In this document: positions 45,012-54,687 of the stretch, piece after piece | How the letters are laid out: each line of letters opens with the position of its first letter | Position numbering within the stretch: position 1 is the first letter of the stretch | Assembly: GCA_963665705.1 (NCBI GenBank) | Contig: OY762448.1 | Coordinates: 1,674,001 to 1,738,000 of the forward strand | Direction: 5' to 3' | Origin: Saccharicrinis sp963665705 | GTDB lineage: Bacteria; Bacteroidota; Bacteroidia; Bacteroidales; Marinilabiliaceae | Length of the DNA stretch: 64,000 bases | Position numbers and translations under genes: made by a program | Notes under the pieces: generated by a model | Database searches by the model: none | Told to the model about the DNA's origin: nothing | What the model saw: the letters and a program-made list of their open reading frames with translations, nothing else

Positions 45012-47432
45012 CTAGAAATTAATATTAAATCCTGCTAAATACAAAGCTCCTATATTATCCATAAAGATAAATTCCTTTGTGTCGTTGTTTAACATATTTC
45101 TACCATTAATATATAAATCAATGTTATCAGATATTTTGTAATTTACTTTAGCACTAAGAGTAAATTTTCCATCCATATCTCCGGTATATTGCAAACTTCT
45201 TGTTTGAGATAATGCTACTCGGTCACTATTAGTATCATATTGTGTATACATATTGTAATCACTATAATAATAACCTTGTGTAGTAACTGATAATTTGTCA
45301 ATAGGTTTATAAGTAAGAGCTAAACTACCCCAAAATGAAGGAATTGCTTCATTTTCAACTCCATCTTTATATTCTTCTTTTGAAATTTGTGAACTAGAAC
45401 TATAAGTTGCGTTTGGAGGTGTTGAAGAACCCGCTAAACCACCACTCATTAAATAAGTTACGTATTGTGTGATGTCATTTGTCATACTGGGTACATATTC
45501 CGTACCTTGAAGCCCTGCAATGTAATCTCTTGAAGCATCCTGGAAATTATCAACTGTTGTTTTTTGATAAGTCATATGTGCTTTTAGAAATAATTTTTCT
45601 GATAGTACCATGTCTGCACTAATACTTATTCCATATTGTTTACTTTCTAAATCAAGAGATCTATAAGAAGTGTAAAGTGTTGTTTTAGGATCAATAGTTC
45701 CTTCATTATAGACAACAGTTCGCATGCTGTCAGGCATAAGAGCACTGTAATCTTTGGCTTTGTTATAAAAGGCTTCAATATCTATAAGTAATTTTTTAGA
45801 TGGTCTTGTTCTGAATCCAATTTCAAACATATCTTGTTTCATCATATCTGGGTCTGGATTTCCTGAAAATCTTACAAACTCAGGAGAACCAAGTCCATCT
45901 CTGTTCCATGTATAATTACTAAAAGCATTAATCATAAATGTGCTTTGATTTGCTCTGGAATATACGGCTCTTAAAATATTGTTGTCATTTATTTTGTATG
46001 ATCCAGTAAATTGAAATGAAGGTTGCCATTTATCTGGTTTATTATATTTTTCATCTCTTAAAGCTGCAACAAACCTAAGTTTATCTGTTGGGTGATAATC
46101 AAAACGTGCACTAACTGCATAATTTCGTAATACAACTCTATCGTTGAAATAACCATCACCTATGTTATCAATATAATCTCTATCATCGTAATATACAGAT
46201 TGATAGCTGATACCTGGACGGATGTTTAATTTATTGAATTGTAATAGATAATCTAAAGAAATATTGTATTGAGATGTTGCTTGAGTCCATCCTTTATGTC
46301 CTTTATTAAAGTCCTGAATTACATTATTCGAAGCTGCTTGTAAATTAAAACCATAGATTTCAGCACAAAGATTAGTAAAATATCCATAAGAAGATCTAAT
46401 GTTATATGGAGTTGGATTATCACCAATTGTAGAAGTGTTTGCTTCTGCATCTAAATATCCTGCATTAATATCTAATTTTACGTCGTCATTAACTTTATAA
46501 TTAAGATAACCATTAATGCCAAGTTTGTTTTTTGCTGTTTTAGGATCGTCAAATAACTCGTTAGCAACATCATTACTCCATAAATTTTCGCTATTAAGTT
46601 GACCGTATGTATCAAGGTCAACAAACTCATCTGAATTAAGGGAGTAAATTTTACTGCTATTTCTATCTCTTGATTCAATGTAAGATGATACACCTGCAGA
46701 AAATTTATCATTGAAAGATTTATTAATACTTACGTCTCCAATGATTGTAGATAGTGATCCTCCCTGGAAATTAGCACTAACAAGTGGAGTTTCAGAGTTT
46801 GTATCTTTAGTGATAAGATTGATTACACCATTTACAGCATTGGGGCCATATAAAGCACTTGAAGGACCTCGTACAACTTCAATACGATCTAATTCACCAA
46901 GACTAACTGGTAATGTTTCCCACAGAATACCTCCCATACCATAATTAAACACAGGCCTTCCATCAATCATTACTAAGGTAGTTGTATTTTCGGTGTAAAT
47001 AAGCATGTTGTTCATAGGCATATTTTGACCTCCTCTGATTTGAACATCATAATTACCATTTGTTTTTTCACGAACTATAATACCAGGAACCAATTTTAAT
47101 GCTTCTTCTATTGAAGTTGCTCCGTTTGTTACAATCTCTTCATAACTAAGAACTGTTGTTGATAAAGATGAGTCAAAAAGACTCTCTTCTGATTTTGATG
47201 CAGATGTTACATCTTTATTTAATAACATTTCGTATAACTCCTCCATCGTAGAAGCACCCACGATATCCATCAGTTTCATGATTTCATCTAAATCATAATT
47301 GGATAACTCCTCAATATTCATTTGAAGTACTTCTTCTCGAGAGATGGAGTTTACATCTTTTTTAGTTTCCTGAGCAAATATTGATATTGAGAATATCAAT
47401 ATTATTAACAGCGAAATATATTTTTTTAACAT
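45012..47432 (-). CDS. TonB-dependent receptor, copy 1
   Basis: 806 residues with a signal peptide (IFSISIFAQ). An N-terminal helical region of about 75 residues (EEVLQMNIEELSNYDLDEIMKLM) replaces the usual carboxypeptidase-like extension. The plug domain (residues about 95-205: SIEEALKLVPGI, VMIDGRPV, IEVVRGPSSALYGPNAVNGVINLITK) and a 22-strand barrel ending YLAGFNINF follow. It is not of the SusC type and has no SusD partner. A YfiR gene precedes it by 14 bp. The N-terminal 110 residues nearly match copy 2, while the barrels differ. Confidence 0.92.
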   Translation of the reverse strand: MLKKYISLLIILIFSISIFAQETKKDVNSISREEVLQMNIEELSNYDLDEIMKLMDIVGASTMEELYEMLLNKDVTSASKSEESLFDSSLSTTVLSYEEIVTNGATSIEEALKLVPGIIVREKTNGNYDVQIRGGQNMPMNNMLIYTENTTTLVMIDGRPVFNYGMGGILWETLPVSLGELDRIEVVRGPSSALYGPNAVNGVINLITKDTNSETPLVSANFQGGSLSTIIGDVSINKSFNDKFSAGVSSYIESRDRNSSKIYSLNSDEFVDLDTYGQLNSENLWSNDVANELFDDPKTAKNKLGINGYLNYKVNDDVKLDINAGYLDAEANTSTIGDNPTPYNIRSSYGYFTNLCAEIYGFNLQAASNNVIQDFNKGHKGWTQATSQYNISLDYLLQFNKLNIRPGISYQSVYYDDRDYIDNIGDGYFNDRVVLRNYAVSARFDYHPTDKLRFVAALRDEKYNKPDKWQPSFQFTGSYKINDNNILRAVYSRANQSTFMINAFSNYTWNRDGLGSPEFVRFSGNPDPDMMKQDMFEIGFRTRPSKKLLIDIEAFYNKAKDYSALMPDSMRTVVYNEGTIDPKTTLYTSYRSLDLESKQYGISISADMVLSEKLFLKAHMTYQKTTVDNFQDASRDYIAGLQGTEYVPSMTNDITQYVTYLMSGGLAGSSTPPNATYSSSSQISKEEYKDGVENEAIPSFWGSLALTYKPIDKLSVTTQGYYYSDYNMYTQYDTNSDRVALSQTRSLQYTGDMDGKFTLSAKVNYKISDNIDLYINGRNMLNNDTKEFIFMDNIGALYLAGFNINF

Positions 47433-47446
47433 GGTTTACTTTTTTA

Positions 47447-47950
47447 TTATTTAACTTCAATTCCTAATGCAACCAATTTTTGATCAACTTTTAATTGATG
47501 TGATTCAATATTTTTTCTGCAAATTTCATATTTCATCTTACCACCTTGTAAGACATAATTAATAGCAGTGCCTTCAGTACAAGCTCCTTTTTTTTCACTT
47601 ACAATTAATGTGGATTTGTTTTTGAAAAAAGAGATTGCCTCTGTGATATTTCCAGACTTTGATTCTGGAATAAAAAATAATTGAGCATTAGAAGCTTCAG
47701 ATGGTGATTTAACACTCTTAACAATAATAGGTTTATTGTTAATTTTTTTTGAACTAGCTAATTTTTTTAGTTCTGGTACTATGTCATCGTTGCCCAATAC
47801 GCCGATGATAAACTCATTTTGTGAAGAATGGTTTGGCCATTCAATGTACTTTGCAAAATTAAACATGAATAATGCTTTAAACATTGATTGTTGGCCAGTT
47901 AAAGATAATGACATACAAATCATTATCAGTACAGTCAACTTTTTTTTCAT
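47447..47950 (-). CDS. YfiR-family (DUF4154) periplasmic protein, copy 1
   Basis: 167 residues with signal peptide (CMSLSLTGQQ). The DUF4154 pattern is clear: MFNFAKYIEWPNHSSQNEFIIGVLGND, SEASNAQLFFIPESKSG, GACTEGTAINYVLQGGKMKYEICRKN, ending LKVDQKLVALGIEVK. In Pseudomonas YfiR is a periplasmic inhibitor of a diguanylate cyclase. In Bacteroidota it is often beside a TonB receptor, as here. No YfiN-like partner is adjacent. It shares most residues with copy 2. Confidence 0.88.
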   Translation of the reverse strand: MKKKLTVLIMICMSLSLTGQQSMFKALFMFNFAKYIEWPNHSSQNEFIIGVLGNDDIVPELKKLASSKKINNKPIIVKSVKSPSEASNAQLFFIPESKSGNITEAISFFKNKSTLIVSEKKGACTEGTAINYVLQGGKMKYEICRKNIESHQLKVDQKLVALGIEVK

Positions 47951-47990
47951 TTTGAAAATTTGAGGTTTTTATTATTTATGTGTTGCAATT

Positions 47991-48019
47991 ATATTCGATA
48001 TCTGTTACAAAAAGGTTAC
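47991..48019 (-). promoter_or_regulatory. ECF-like promoter of YfiR/receptor pair 1
   Basis: On the minus strand GTAACCTTTT is followed after 11 bp by TCGAATAT-like sequence (plus strand ATATTCGA at 47991-47998 and AAAAGGTTAC at 48010-48019). Both words and the 11-bp gap are the same upstream of pair 2. The layout resembles an ECF sigma -35 (AAC) and -10 (TCGAA). Confidence 0.55.
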
Positions 48020-48410
48020 TTTATTTTTACAATTTTCTTCATAAAACATAGGTTTGTTTAGGATTTTGCATCAATTATTTTTGAAGTACCTTATTGTTGA
48101 TAATAGTAGAGTTTTATTAATGTTGTAAAATAACGTGTTGAAAATAAGTTAAATGAGTTGAAAGTGTAGAGCATTATAGTTTTATCATACAATAAATCGT
48201 CTATGTGATATTATGTTAAATATTTAATTCGCAAGATATTAGTACCTTTTGACTAATGGATGTATTTCTTACACGAATAAAATTTTTTTAATGATGTAAA
48301 TATATTGAATTAGATGAGATATTGAGAGTAGGAATTTTATGTCATGAACTGAATAATTTATGTTTGCCTTATTTGATAAAATAATAAATTAATTTCATGA
48401 ATATTGAACA

Positions 48411-48438
48411 AAAAAACGGCTGCAATATGTTGCAGCCG
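48411..48438 (-). terminator. Terminator of receptor/YfiR pair 2
   Basis: CGGCTGCAA (48417-48425) and TTGCAGCCG (48430-48438) form a perfect stem with a TATG loop, followed by TTTTTT on the minus strand. Confidence 0.85.
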
Positions 48439-48484
48439 CCGTTATAATATTTAAAAAATAACTGTATTTGAAATAGAGTTTCCT

Positions 48485-50953
48485 CTAAAATTTAAAGTTA
48501 AGTCCCCCTAATATCATCATTGGGGTTTCGTCCATAAATGCAAATTCTCTAGATTTTTGATTTAGGATATTTCTTCCATTTATAAATAATGTAAGATTTT
48601 TTGTTGCCTTGTATGAGGCTTTCAAATTAAACAATATCTTACTTTTAATATCAACAGTGTAATATTGATTTTCAAAAGTTTGTTTACCATAAAAATAAGT
48701 CTGAGGAAAAAATTCTAGCTTTTCACACGGACGATAAGTTAATGAAAATCCTCCAAAATAGGATGGAGTTGATTTGTGATCATAATTATCTTGAGTTCCT
48801 ACAGGATACGATGTTGATATACCTTTAATGATACTAGGTATTTGATCTATTGTTATTTCTCCATTTGCTAATTGAGTTCCAATAGCTATTAATGAACCCT
48901 GAGCCATCATACCAGCTTCTGTGGCTTGATGCGTAATAATATCATCACGACTTATTGCCTGATAATTATCTAATTTTGTTTGTTGAATAGTTAAATGTGC
49001 ATTAGCTACTAGTTTTTCGTTAATTACCCAGTCAACATTAACACTTGCTCCAAGCTGTTTAGATTTTAAATCAATGTTATGATATTGGATATGAACAGAA
49101 TCCGGTCGAGCTATAGCAGTTTCTCCCATTATAACTTGCAGTGGATTATAAATCGCATAATCTGTGTAGTCTGGCGTCAATGCTCCAAAATTCTTTGATA
49201 TGTTATAAAACGCTTCAAAATCAACTAAAATACTTTTGGATGGACGAACGCGATAACCAAATTCATAAGAATCCATTGTTTTTAAGTCATATTCATTTAT
49301 CTCACCACCAAATTGCATAACTCTTGGGTATGGTCTATTTACAATGTTCCAGGTGTAGTTTGAAAAGGTATTTACCAAAAACGCAGACTGGTTTGCCCTT
49401 GAATATACTGCTCTAAAAATATGATTGTCATTTAACTTGTAGGAGCTTACAAACTGCCAGGATGCATAAATATCTTCAGGATGATTGTATTTTTCTGCTC
49501 TTAGAGCAGCAATTAAACGAAGCTTGTTAGTAGGTTTATAATCAAGTCGTAGACTACTGGCTGAAATATCTATAGTACGTTTTTGGTTCAAATATCCTTT
49601 TCCTATTTCTGAAATATGTTTTGAATCATCGTAAGAAATAGATTGATAACTTAAACCAGGGCGAATATCTAATTTACCAACATTAAAGTCATATTCTGCT
49701 TGAATGTTATATTGTTCGTTGTCTAGTTCAAAGCCTTCGTTTCCAGCCATGTAATCAATAGTTCCACCATTATAATTGGCCAATAAGTTAAGACCTTTTA
49801 TTGTGGCACGAAGGTTAACATATTTAGTTTCTGCATTTTTAGTTGAATAAGGAGATGGTACATCACCCATTGTTGATGTTAATGCATAAGAGTTTTGATA
49901 TCCAGCAGACACATTAATTGTAGTGAAATCATTTAATGATAAATCTAAATATGCATTAAGGCCTAATCGTTTTTTTGCTTTTTCCGGGGTAGGATAAGAT
50001 GTATTTACATCATATAATTTATCACCAACATAATATGGGGGCCATAGTTGATAATCTCCTTTATATAATTGACCTATTTCTTCTTTAGTGTAATAACCAG
50101 AGCCGGTTGCTTCTCCATTTAAAGTATATATAGGATTTCCATCTTCGTCTTCTCCATTATAGATGTATAACTCTTTACGTTCGCGATTACGCACTTCGTA
50201 ATTTCCTGTTACACCCAAACTTATTTTTTTGTTTATTTTTCTACGGAATGCAAGGTCACCTGTGTATGTGTTTAATGATCCCCCTTGGAAATTGCCAGAA
50301 ACAAAAGGGGTTTCTTCAGTTGTATTTTGAGTTATTATATTTATAACTCCAGAAACAGCATTGGGGCCATATAATGCACTCGAAGGTCCTCTTACAACTT
50401 CAATTCTATCAACATCTTCAAATCCTACCGGAAGAGTCTCCCATAGTGTACCTCCATGAGAATAGTTAAATACCGGACGACCATTGATCATTACCAGTGT
50501 ATTCATATTCTCAGAATATAACATCATATTTTTTGCAGGTAAATTATCGTTACCACGAATATGTACATCAAAATTGCCATTTGTTTTTTCGCGAACGATC
50601 AGTCCTGGTACCATTCTTAGAGCTTCTTCAAAACAGGTAGCCCCTGATGAAATGATCTCATCATGACTTAAAACGGTTGTAGATAAAGGTGAATCAAATA
50701 AACTTTCTTCGGATTTAGAGGCTGAGGTTACATCTTTATTTAAAAGTAATTCATATAATTCTTCAATAGTAGAAGCTCCAACAATATCCATCAGCTTCAT
50801 AATTTCTTCTAAATCATAAGCTGATAATTCCTCTATATTCATTTGTAACACTTCTTCACGAGAAATGGAGTTTACATCTTTTTTTGTTTCCTGAGCAAAT
50901 ACTGATAATGAAAAAAATAGTATTAATGCTAGTGATATAAGTCTTTGTAACAT
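48485..50953 (-). CDS. TonB-dependent receptor, copy 2
   Basis: 822 residues, signal peptide (LFFSLSVFAQ), the same helical N-terminal region as copy 1, plug domain (FEEALRMVPGLIV, VMINGRPVFNYSHG, RIEVVRGPSSALYGPNAVSGVINIITQ) and a barrel ending MMILGGLNFKF. It differs from copy 1 mainly in the extracellular loops, for example an inserted segment rich in Tyr and Gly (GEDEDGNPIYTLNGEATGSG). It is the second gene after YfiR copy 2. Different ligands for the two copies are likely but unproven. Confidence 0.92.
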   Translation of the reverse strand: MLQRLISLALILFFSLSVFAQETKKDVNSISREEVLQMNIEELSAYDLEEIMKLMDIVGASTIEELYELLLNKDVTSASKSEESLFDSPLSTTVLSHDEIISSGATCFEEALRMVPGLIVREKTNGNFDVHIRGNDNLPAKNMMLYSENMNTLVMINGRPVFNYSHGGTLWETLPVGFEDVDRIEVVRGPSSALYGPNAVSGVINIITQNTTEETPFVSGNFQGGSLNTYTGDLAFRRKINKKISLGVTGNYEVRNRERKELYIYNGEDEDGNPIYTLNGEATGSGYYTKEEIGQLYKGDYQLWPPYYVGDKLYDVNTSYPTPEKAKKRLGLNAYLDLSLNDFTTINVSAGYQNSYALTSTMGDVPSPYSTKNAETKYVNLRATIKGLNLLANYNGGTIDYMAGNEGFELDNEQYNIQAEYDFNVGKLDIRPGLSYQSISYDDSKHISEIGKGYLNQKRTIDISASSLRLDYKPTNKLRLIAALRAEKYNHPEDIYASWQFVSSYKLNDNHIFRAVYSRANQSAFLVNTFSNYTWNIVNRPYPRVMQFGGEINEYDLKTMDSYEFGYRVRPSKSILVDFEAFYNISKNFGALTPDYTDYAIYNPLQVIMGETAIARPDSVHIQYHNIDLKSKQLGASVNVDWVINEKLVANAHLTIQQTKLDNYQAISRDDIITHQATEAGMMAQGSLIAIGTQLANGEITIDQIPSIIKGISTSYPVGTQDNYDHKSTPSYFGGFSLTYRPCEKLEFFPQTYFYGKQTFENQYYTVDIKSKILFNLKASYKATKNLTLFINGRNILNQKSREFAFMDETPMMILGGLNFKF

Positions 50954-50967
50954 GGTTTGTGATTCAA

Positions 50968-51471
50968 TTATTTAACTTCGATTCCTAATGAAATCAACTT
51001 TTGGTCAACTTTTAACTTGTGATATTCAATATTCTTTCTGCAGATTTCATACTTCAACTTTCCTTCTTGAAGTATATAGTTAATAGCAGAACCATTTGAA
51101 CATGCCCCTTTTTTATCGCTTATAATTAAAGTGGATTTACCCTTAAAAAATGAAGTTACTTCTTCAATTTTATCAGATTTTGATTCTGGGATAAAAAACA
51201 ATTGAGCATTTGCTACTTCCGAAGGAGACTTTACGCTTTTAACAATGATAGATCTGTTATTTACCTTTTTTGAATTAGCTAGCTTTTTGAGTTCAGGAAC
51301 AATGTCGTCATTGCCATAAATTCCAATAATAAACTCGTCTTGCGAAGAATGTGTTGGCCATTCAATGTATTTTGCAAAATTAAACATAAATAATGCTTTA
51401 AACATCGATTGTTGGCTAAATAAAGATAATGACAAACATAGCATTATCAAGACAGTCAACTTTTTTTTCAT
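50968..51471 (-). CDS. YfiR-family (DUF4154) periplasmic protein, copy 2
   Basis: 167 residues, the same length as copy 1, with a signal peptide ending LSLFSQQ and the same motifs (MFNFAKYIEWPTHSSQDEF, NAQLFFIPESKSD, GACSNGSAINYILQ, LKYEICRKN). Substitutions are mostly conservative and scattered, so the tandem copy is old enough to have drifted but is still functional. It is 14 bp before receptor copy 2, matching the spacing in pair 1. Confidence 0.88.
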   Translation of the reverse strand: MKKKLTVLIMLCLSLSLFSQQSMFKALFMFNFAKYIEWPTHSSQDEFIIGIYGNDDIVPELKKLANSKKVNNRSIIVKSVKSPSEVANAQLFFIPESKSDKIEEVTSFFKGKSTLIISDKKGACSNGSAINYILQEGKLKYEICRKNIEYHKLKVDQKLISLGIEVK

Positions 51472-52144
51472 TTTAAAAATTTGAGATTTTTATATAATGC
51501 CTCTATATTCGAATCAAGAGCATAAAAGGTTACCGTTTTTCGACAATATTATTAGAAAAATCTAATAATTTAATTAAAAGCGAATGAAGTAATTGGAGAA
51601 TAGGCGTAGTGGGAATTAGATGCGTGTTGAATTAAATTGTTGAATATTAGAATAATGGTGAAATAGATATGGTGTTTCTATATTATGAAATGTTATGTCA
51701 GGTTAAGTTTTTTACATATTAGAAAATTCAACTCAAAATGACGAAAAGTTATTTTATTTACACTAAAATTAGTAGGAAGATTCTTTCGTTGGGGTAAGTA
51801 ATAATATTTTATGACAAATATCTGCTGGTTAAAATAGGATTGTTTATAAAGTAATATTTAACTTTGTAGCTGAGATCAATTTATTAAATTATTGTTTTTG
51901 GAAACACTTTTGAAAATATTATCAATATTACCTCTTTATAGGTTCCAGAATATCAAGAACAGAGATTCTTTCTGCAAATAAATACAGTCTTTAATTATGG
52001 TATTTACTAACACCATATTGTGACTTTTATTTCTATTGTTTTTTTATAATCGTAGAGTGTGATAAATTGTAACAGACTGATGCAATATGTATTGGTTGAA
52101 TTGGGGTTTGTTATACATTCATATGTTTAATTGTGGCGTATATA
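51472..52144. other. Gene-free gap upstream of tnaA
   Basis: About 670 bp between the divergent YfiR copy 2 and tnaA genes. The left end has the pair 2 promoter (51505-51533). A TAACTTTG at 51859-51866 could be a rightward -7 element about 280 bp before tnaA, leaving a long leader. Small frames near 52080-52194 are discussed as a possible leader peptide. No protein gene is supported. Confidence 0.45.
51505..51533 (-). promoter_or_regulatory. ECF-like promoter of YfiR/receptor pair 2
   Basis: Plus strand ATATTCGA (51505-51512), 11 bp, AAAAGGTTAC (51524-51533), identical in words and spacing to the site upstream of pair 1 although the sequence around them has diverged. Confidence 0.55.
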
Positions 52145-52194
52145 ATGTCAACAAAATTTATTATTATGGAATTACCATTTGCAGAATCATATAA
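52087..52194 (+). CDS. Possible tryptophan-containing leader peptide overlapping tnaA
   Basis: An ATG at 52087 opens a 35-codon frame starting M-Y-W-L-N-W-G, with two Trp codons in the first six, and it overlaps the start of tnaA in another frame. Enteric tnaC is a Trp-sensing leader peptide in this position, but its Asp and terminal Pro are not matched. No Rho-site or ribosome-binding site can be shown. It may be chance. Confidence 0.2.
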   Translation: MYWLNWGLLYIHMFNCGVYNVNKIYYYGITICRII

Positions 52195-53560
52195 AATAAA
52201 GATGGTTGAACCCATCAGAAGAAGTACCAGAGAAGAGCGTGAACGTTGGATAGAAAAAGCTAATTACAATCTGTTTAATCTTAAAAGTAATCAGGTTTTT
52301 ATTGATTTATTAACGGATAGTGGAACAGGAGCTATGAGTGATCGCCAATGGGCTAGTATGATGCTTGGTGATGAAAGTTATGCCGGAGCTTCGTCTTACT
52401 ATAACCTAAAACAATCTATTAAAAACATTTTAGGATTTGATTATTTTTTGCCTACTCATCAAGGTAGAGCAGCTGAAAATGTATTGTTTTCTGCGCTAAT
52501 ATCAGAAGGTGATGTTGTTCCGGGGAATACACATTTTGATACAACCAAAGGTCATATCGAGTTTAGAAAAGCTTCAGCTATTGATTGCACAATTGATGAA
52601 GCCTTTGATACAACAGTATATCACCCATTCAAAGGTAATGTTGATTTAAATAAATTAGAAAGTGTATTTCTTAAATATACCAGTGCCAAAATTCCTTGTA
52701 TAATAGTAACCGTTACATGTAACTCTTCGGGTGGGCAACCTGTGTCTATGGAAAATTTAAGAGAAGTATATCAATTGTCGAAAAAATATGGAGTAAGAGT
52801 TATTTTTGACTCAGCCCGTTTTGCCGAAAATGCCTATTTTATTAAAACCAGAGAAGAGGGGTACACAAATAAAACCATAAAGGAAATTGTGGCAGAAATG
52901 TATACCTATGCGGATGGAATGACCATGAGTAGTAAAAAGGATGCCATTGTAAATATGGGTGGTTTTATTGCTTTAAGGGAGGAAGAGTTATTTAAAAAAG
53001 CGGCTCAGTTCAATATTATGTATGAGGGGTATATAACCTATGGAGGAATGTCCGGACGGGATATGAATGCCCTGGCTCAGGGATTAGATGAGGGAACAGA
53101 GTTTAATTATCTGGAAACCCGAATTAAGCAGGTGGAGTATTTGGGTGGTAAACTAAAAGAATTTGGAGTTCCGGTTCAGGAACCTTTTGGTGGTCATGCA
53201 ATATTTATTGATGCCAAACGTTTTTTACCACATCTGCCTGTTGAACAGTTTGTGGCTCAAACTTTAGCTATCGAGTTATATAAAGAAGCTGGTGTCAGAG
53301 GTGTTGAAATTGGTACTTTACTGGCGGACAGGGATCCTAAGACGAGGGAAAATCGTTATCCTAAGCTGGAGTTGTTAAGATTGGCTATTCCCCGTAGAGT
53401 ATATACAAATAACCATATGGATGTAATAGCTGTTGCGCTCAAAAATGTATATGATAGACGAAAAGAAATAACCTCTGGTTATAGAATTGTAAATGAAGCT
53501 CCTATTCTTCGTCATTTTACTGTAGAATTAGCTCCATGTGCTAAGGAAGTGAGTTATTAA
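52145..53560 (+). CDS. tnaA: Tryptophanase (tryptophan indole-lyase)
   Basis: 471 residues from ATG 52145; GTG 52133 and ATG 52166 are alternatives. The PLP lysine is in MSSKKDAIVNMGG. It is tryptophanase and not tyrosine phenol-lyase by three marker positions: Asp in HFDTTKGH (Thr in the phenol-lyase), Ile in GVEIGTL (Arg in SMERG) and His in LRHFT (Phe in LRFFT). DSARFAENAYFIK and DPKT also follow tryptophanase. It splits tryptophan to indole, pyruvate and ammonia in the cytoplasm. No tryptophan permease is adjacent. Confidence 0.9.
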   Translation: MSTKFIIMELPFAESYKIKMVEPIRRSTREERERWIEKANYNLFNLKSNQVFIDLLTDSGTGAMSDRQWASMMLGDESYAGASSYYNLKQSIKNILGFDYFLPTHQGRAAENVLFSALISEGDVVPGNTHFDTTKGHIEFRKASAIDCTIDEAFDTTVYHPFKGNVDLNKLESVFLKYTSAKIPCIIVTVTCNSSGGQPVSMENLREVYQLSKKYGVRVIFDSARFAENAYFIKTREEGYTNKTIKEIVAEMYTYADGMTMSSKKDAIVNMGGFIALREEELFKKAAQFNIMYEGYITYGGMSGRDMNALAQGLDEGTEFNYLETRIKQVEYLGGKLKEFGVPVQEPFGGHAIFIDAKRFLPHLPVEQFVAQTLAIELYKEAGVRGVEIGTLLADRDPKTRENRYPKLELLRLAIPRRVYTNNHMDVIAVALKNVYDRRKEITSGYRIVNEAPILRHFTVELAPCAKEVSY

Positions 53561-53705
53561 TTCATATTCTTTAATCCATTGTGCTATAAAGAACTAGTTA
53601 TACATACAAATACTACCTATAAAATTCAGAAATAAAAAAAAAGATTGTGTTAAACAATAGTGTTATTTTTGTGTAATATAAATACACAACACAAAAAATA
53701 ATATT

Positions 53706-54506
53706 ATGAAAAAGGTTTTATTGACATTAATTGTCATTGTAGCAGTAGGCTTTATTTATTCTTGTTCAGATGACGAGCAGGGTAATTCAAAATTAAGTTT
53801 AAGATTAACCGATTCTCCGGCTGATTATGAAGAAGTTCTCATTGATGTACAGGAAGTAATGGTGAATTTTGTTGCAGAAGGAGAAGATCAAGCTTCGTGG
53901 ATTACATTAGAAGGAATAGAGCCATATGTTTATAATTTGTTGGATTTAACAAATGGAGTGGATGTTTTATTAACAGAAGAAGAATTGCCTGTAGGTGAAA
54001 TCTCTCAAATAAGGTTGGTACTTGGAGAAGAGAATCAAGTTAAAGTAGATGGTGAATATTACGATATTAAAACTCCGTCAGCGCAACAATCGGGATTGAA
54101 ATTAAATGTTCATGCAGAATTAAAAGCAGGGATAACTTACAAATTGTGGATTGATTTTGATGCAGGACGATCAATTGTAGAAAAGGGCAATGGAGACTAT
54201 TCATTGAAACCTGTCATCAGAACATTTACAGAAGCAACAAGTGGAGCAATCCAAGGTGTAGTTTCTCCAGTGGAAGCAAATGCATATATACATGCAATTT
54301 CAGAAAGTTTGGATACTATTTCTACTTATGCAGATTCAGAAACCGGATTCTTTTTAATTAGGGCATTAGAAGAAGGTGAGTATAATGTGAAATTTTTACC
54401 GGCTGATGGTTTTCAGGAAAAAGAGATCGAGGATGTAGTTGTTACAACTGGCGATGTTACTGATTTGGGTGATGTTGAACTGGAAGAAGAAACGATTACC
54501 AAATAG
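53706..54506 (+). CDS. DUF4382 lipoprotein
   Basis: 266 residues. The leader FIYSCSDDEQ has a lipobox with Cys20. DUF4382 (LSLRLTDSPADYEEVLIDVQEVMVNF, YNLLDLTNGVDVLL, GEISQIRLVLGEENQV) covers about 30-170. A carboxypeptidase-like beta-sandwich (GAIQGVVSPVEANAYIHAIS) covers 180-260. It is a surface or periplasmic protein, often linked to adhesion or carbohydrate binding, but no activity is established. It has its own terminator and appears monocistronic. Confidence 0.88.
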   Translation: MKKVLLTLIVIVAVGFIYSCSDDEQGNSKLSLRLTDSPADYEEVLIDVQEVMVNFVAEGEDQASWITLEGIEPYVYNLLDLTNGVDVLLTEEELPVGEISQIRLVLGEENQVKVDGEYYDIKTPSAQQSGLKLNVHAELKAGITYKLWIDFDAGRSIVEKGNGDYSLKPVIRTFTEATSGAIQGVVSPVEANAYIHAISESLDTISTYADSETGFFLIRALEEGEYNVKFLPADGFQEKEIEDVVVTTGDVTDLGDVELEEETITK

Positions 54507-54534
54507 GAAATTTTTTTTATATAATTTATAGTTA

Positions 54535-54569
54535 AAGGAGAAATCAATCAGGTTTCTCCTTTTTTTTTG
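54535..54569 (+). terminator. Terminator after the DUF4382 gene
   Basis: AAGGAGAAA (54535-54543) pairs with TTTCTCCTT (54553-54561), then a T run. Confidence 0.85.
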
Positions 54570-54687
54570 ATTAAAATATAATTCATAAATGTTCTAAATG
54601 TCTAGGAATTAAATAATTGATTTTTGTATCTTTTAATAATTACTTTTTATAAGTAAAGAGTTTTATTTAAGAAAAAGGTTATCTGAG

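Larger units (their letters stand above)
47951..48484. other. Gene-free gap between the two receptor/YfiR pairs
   Basis: About 530 bp. The left part holds the copy 1 promoter (see 47991-48019). The right end holds the copy 2 terminator (48417-48438). The stretch 48020-48410 is very A+T-rich and I see no gene or clear signal in it. Confidence 0.5.

Noticed and set aside
45012..51471. SusC/SusD-type glycan uptake locus
   Set aside because: The receptors lack the carboxypeptidase-like N-terminal domain, and no SusD or glycan-degrading genes are adjacent.
52145..53560. Tyrosine phenol-lyase as an alternative to tryptophanase
   Set aside because: The Asp, Ile and His marker positions all follow tryptophanase and none follows the phenol-lyase.
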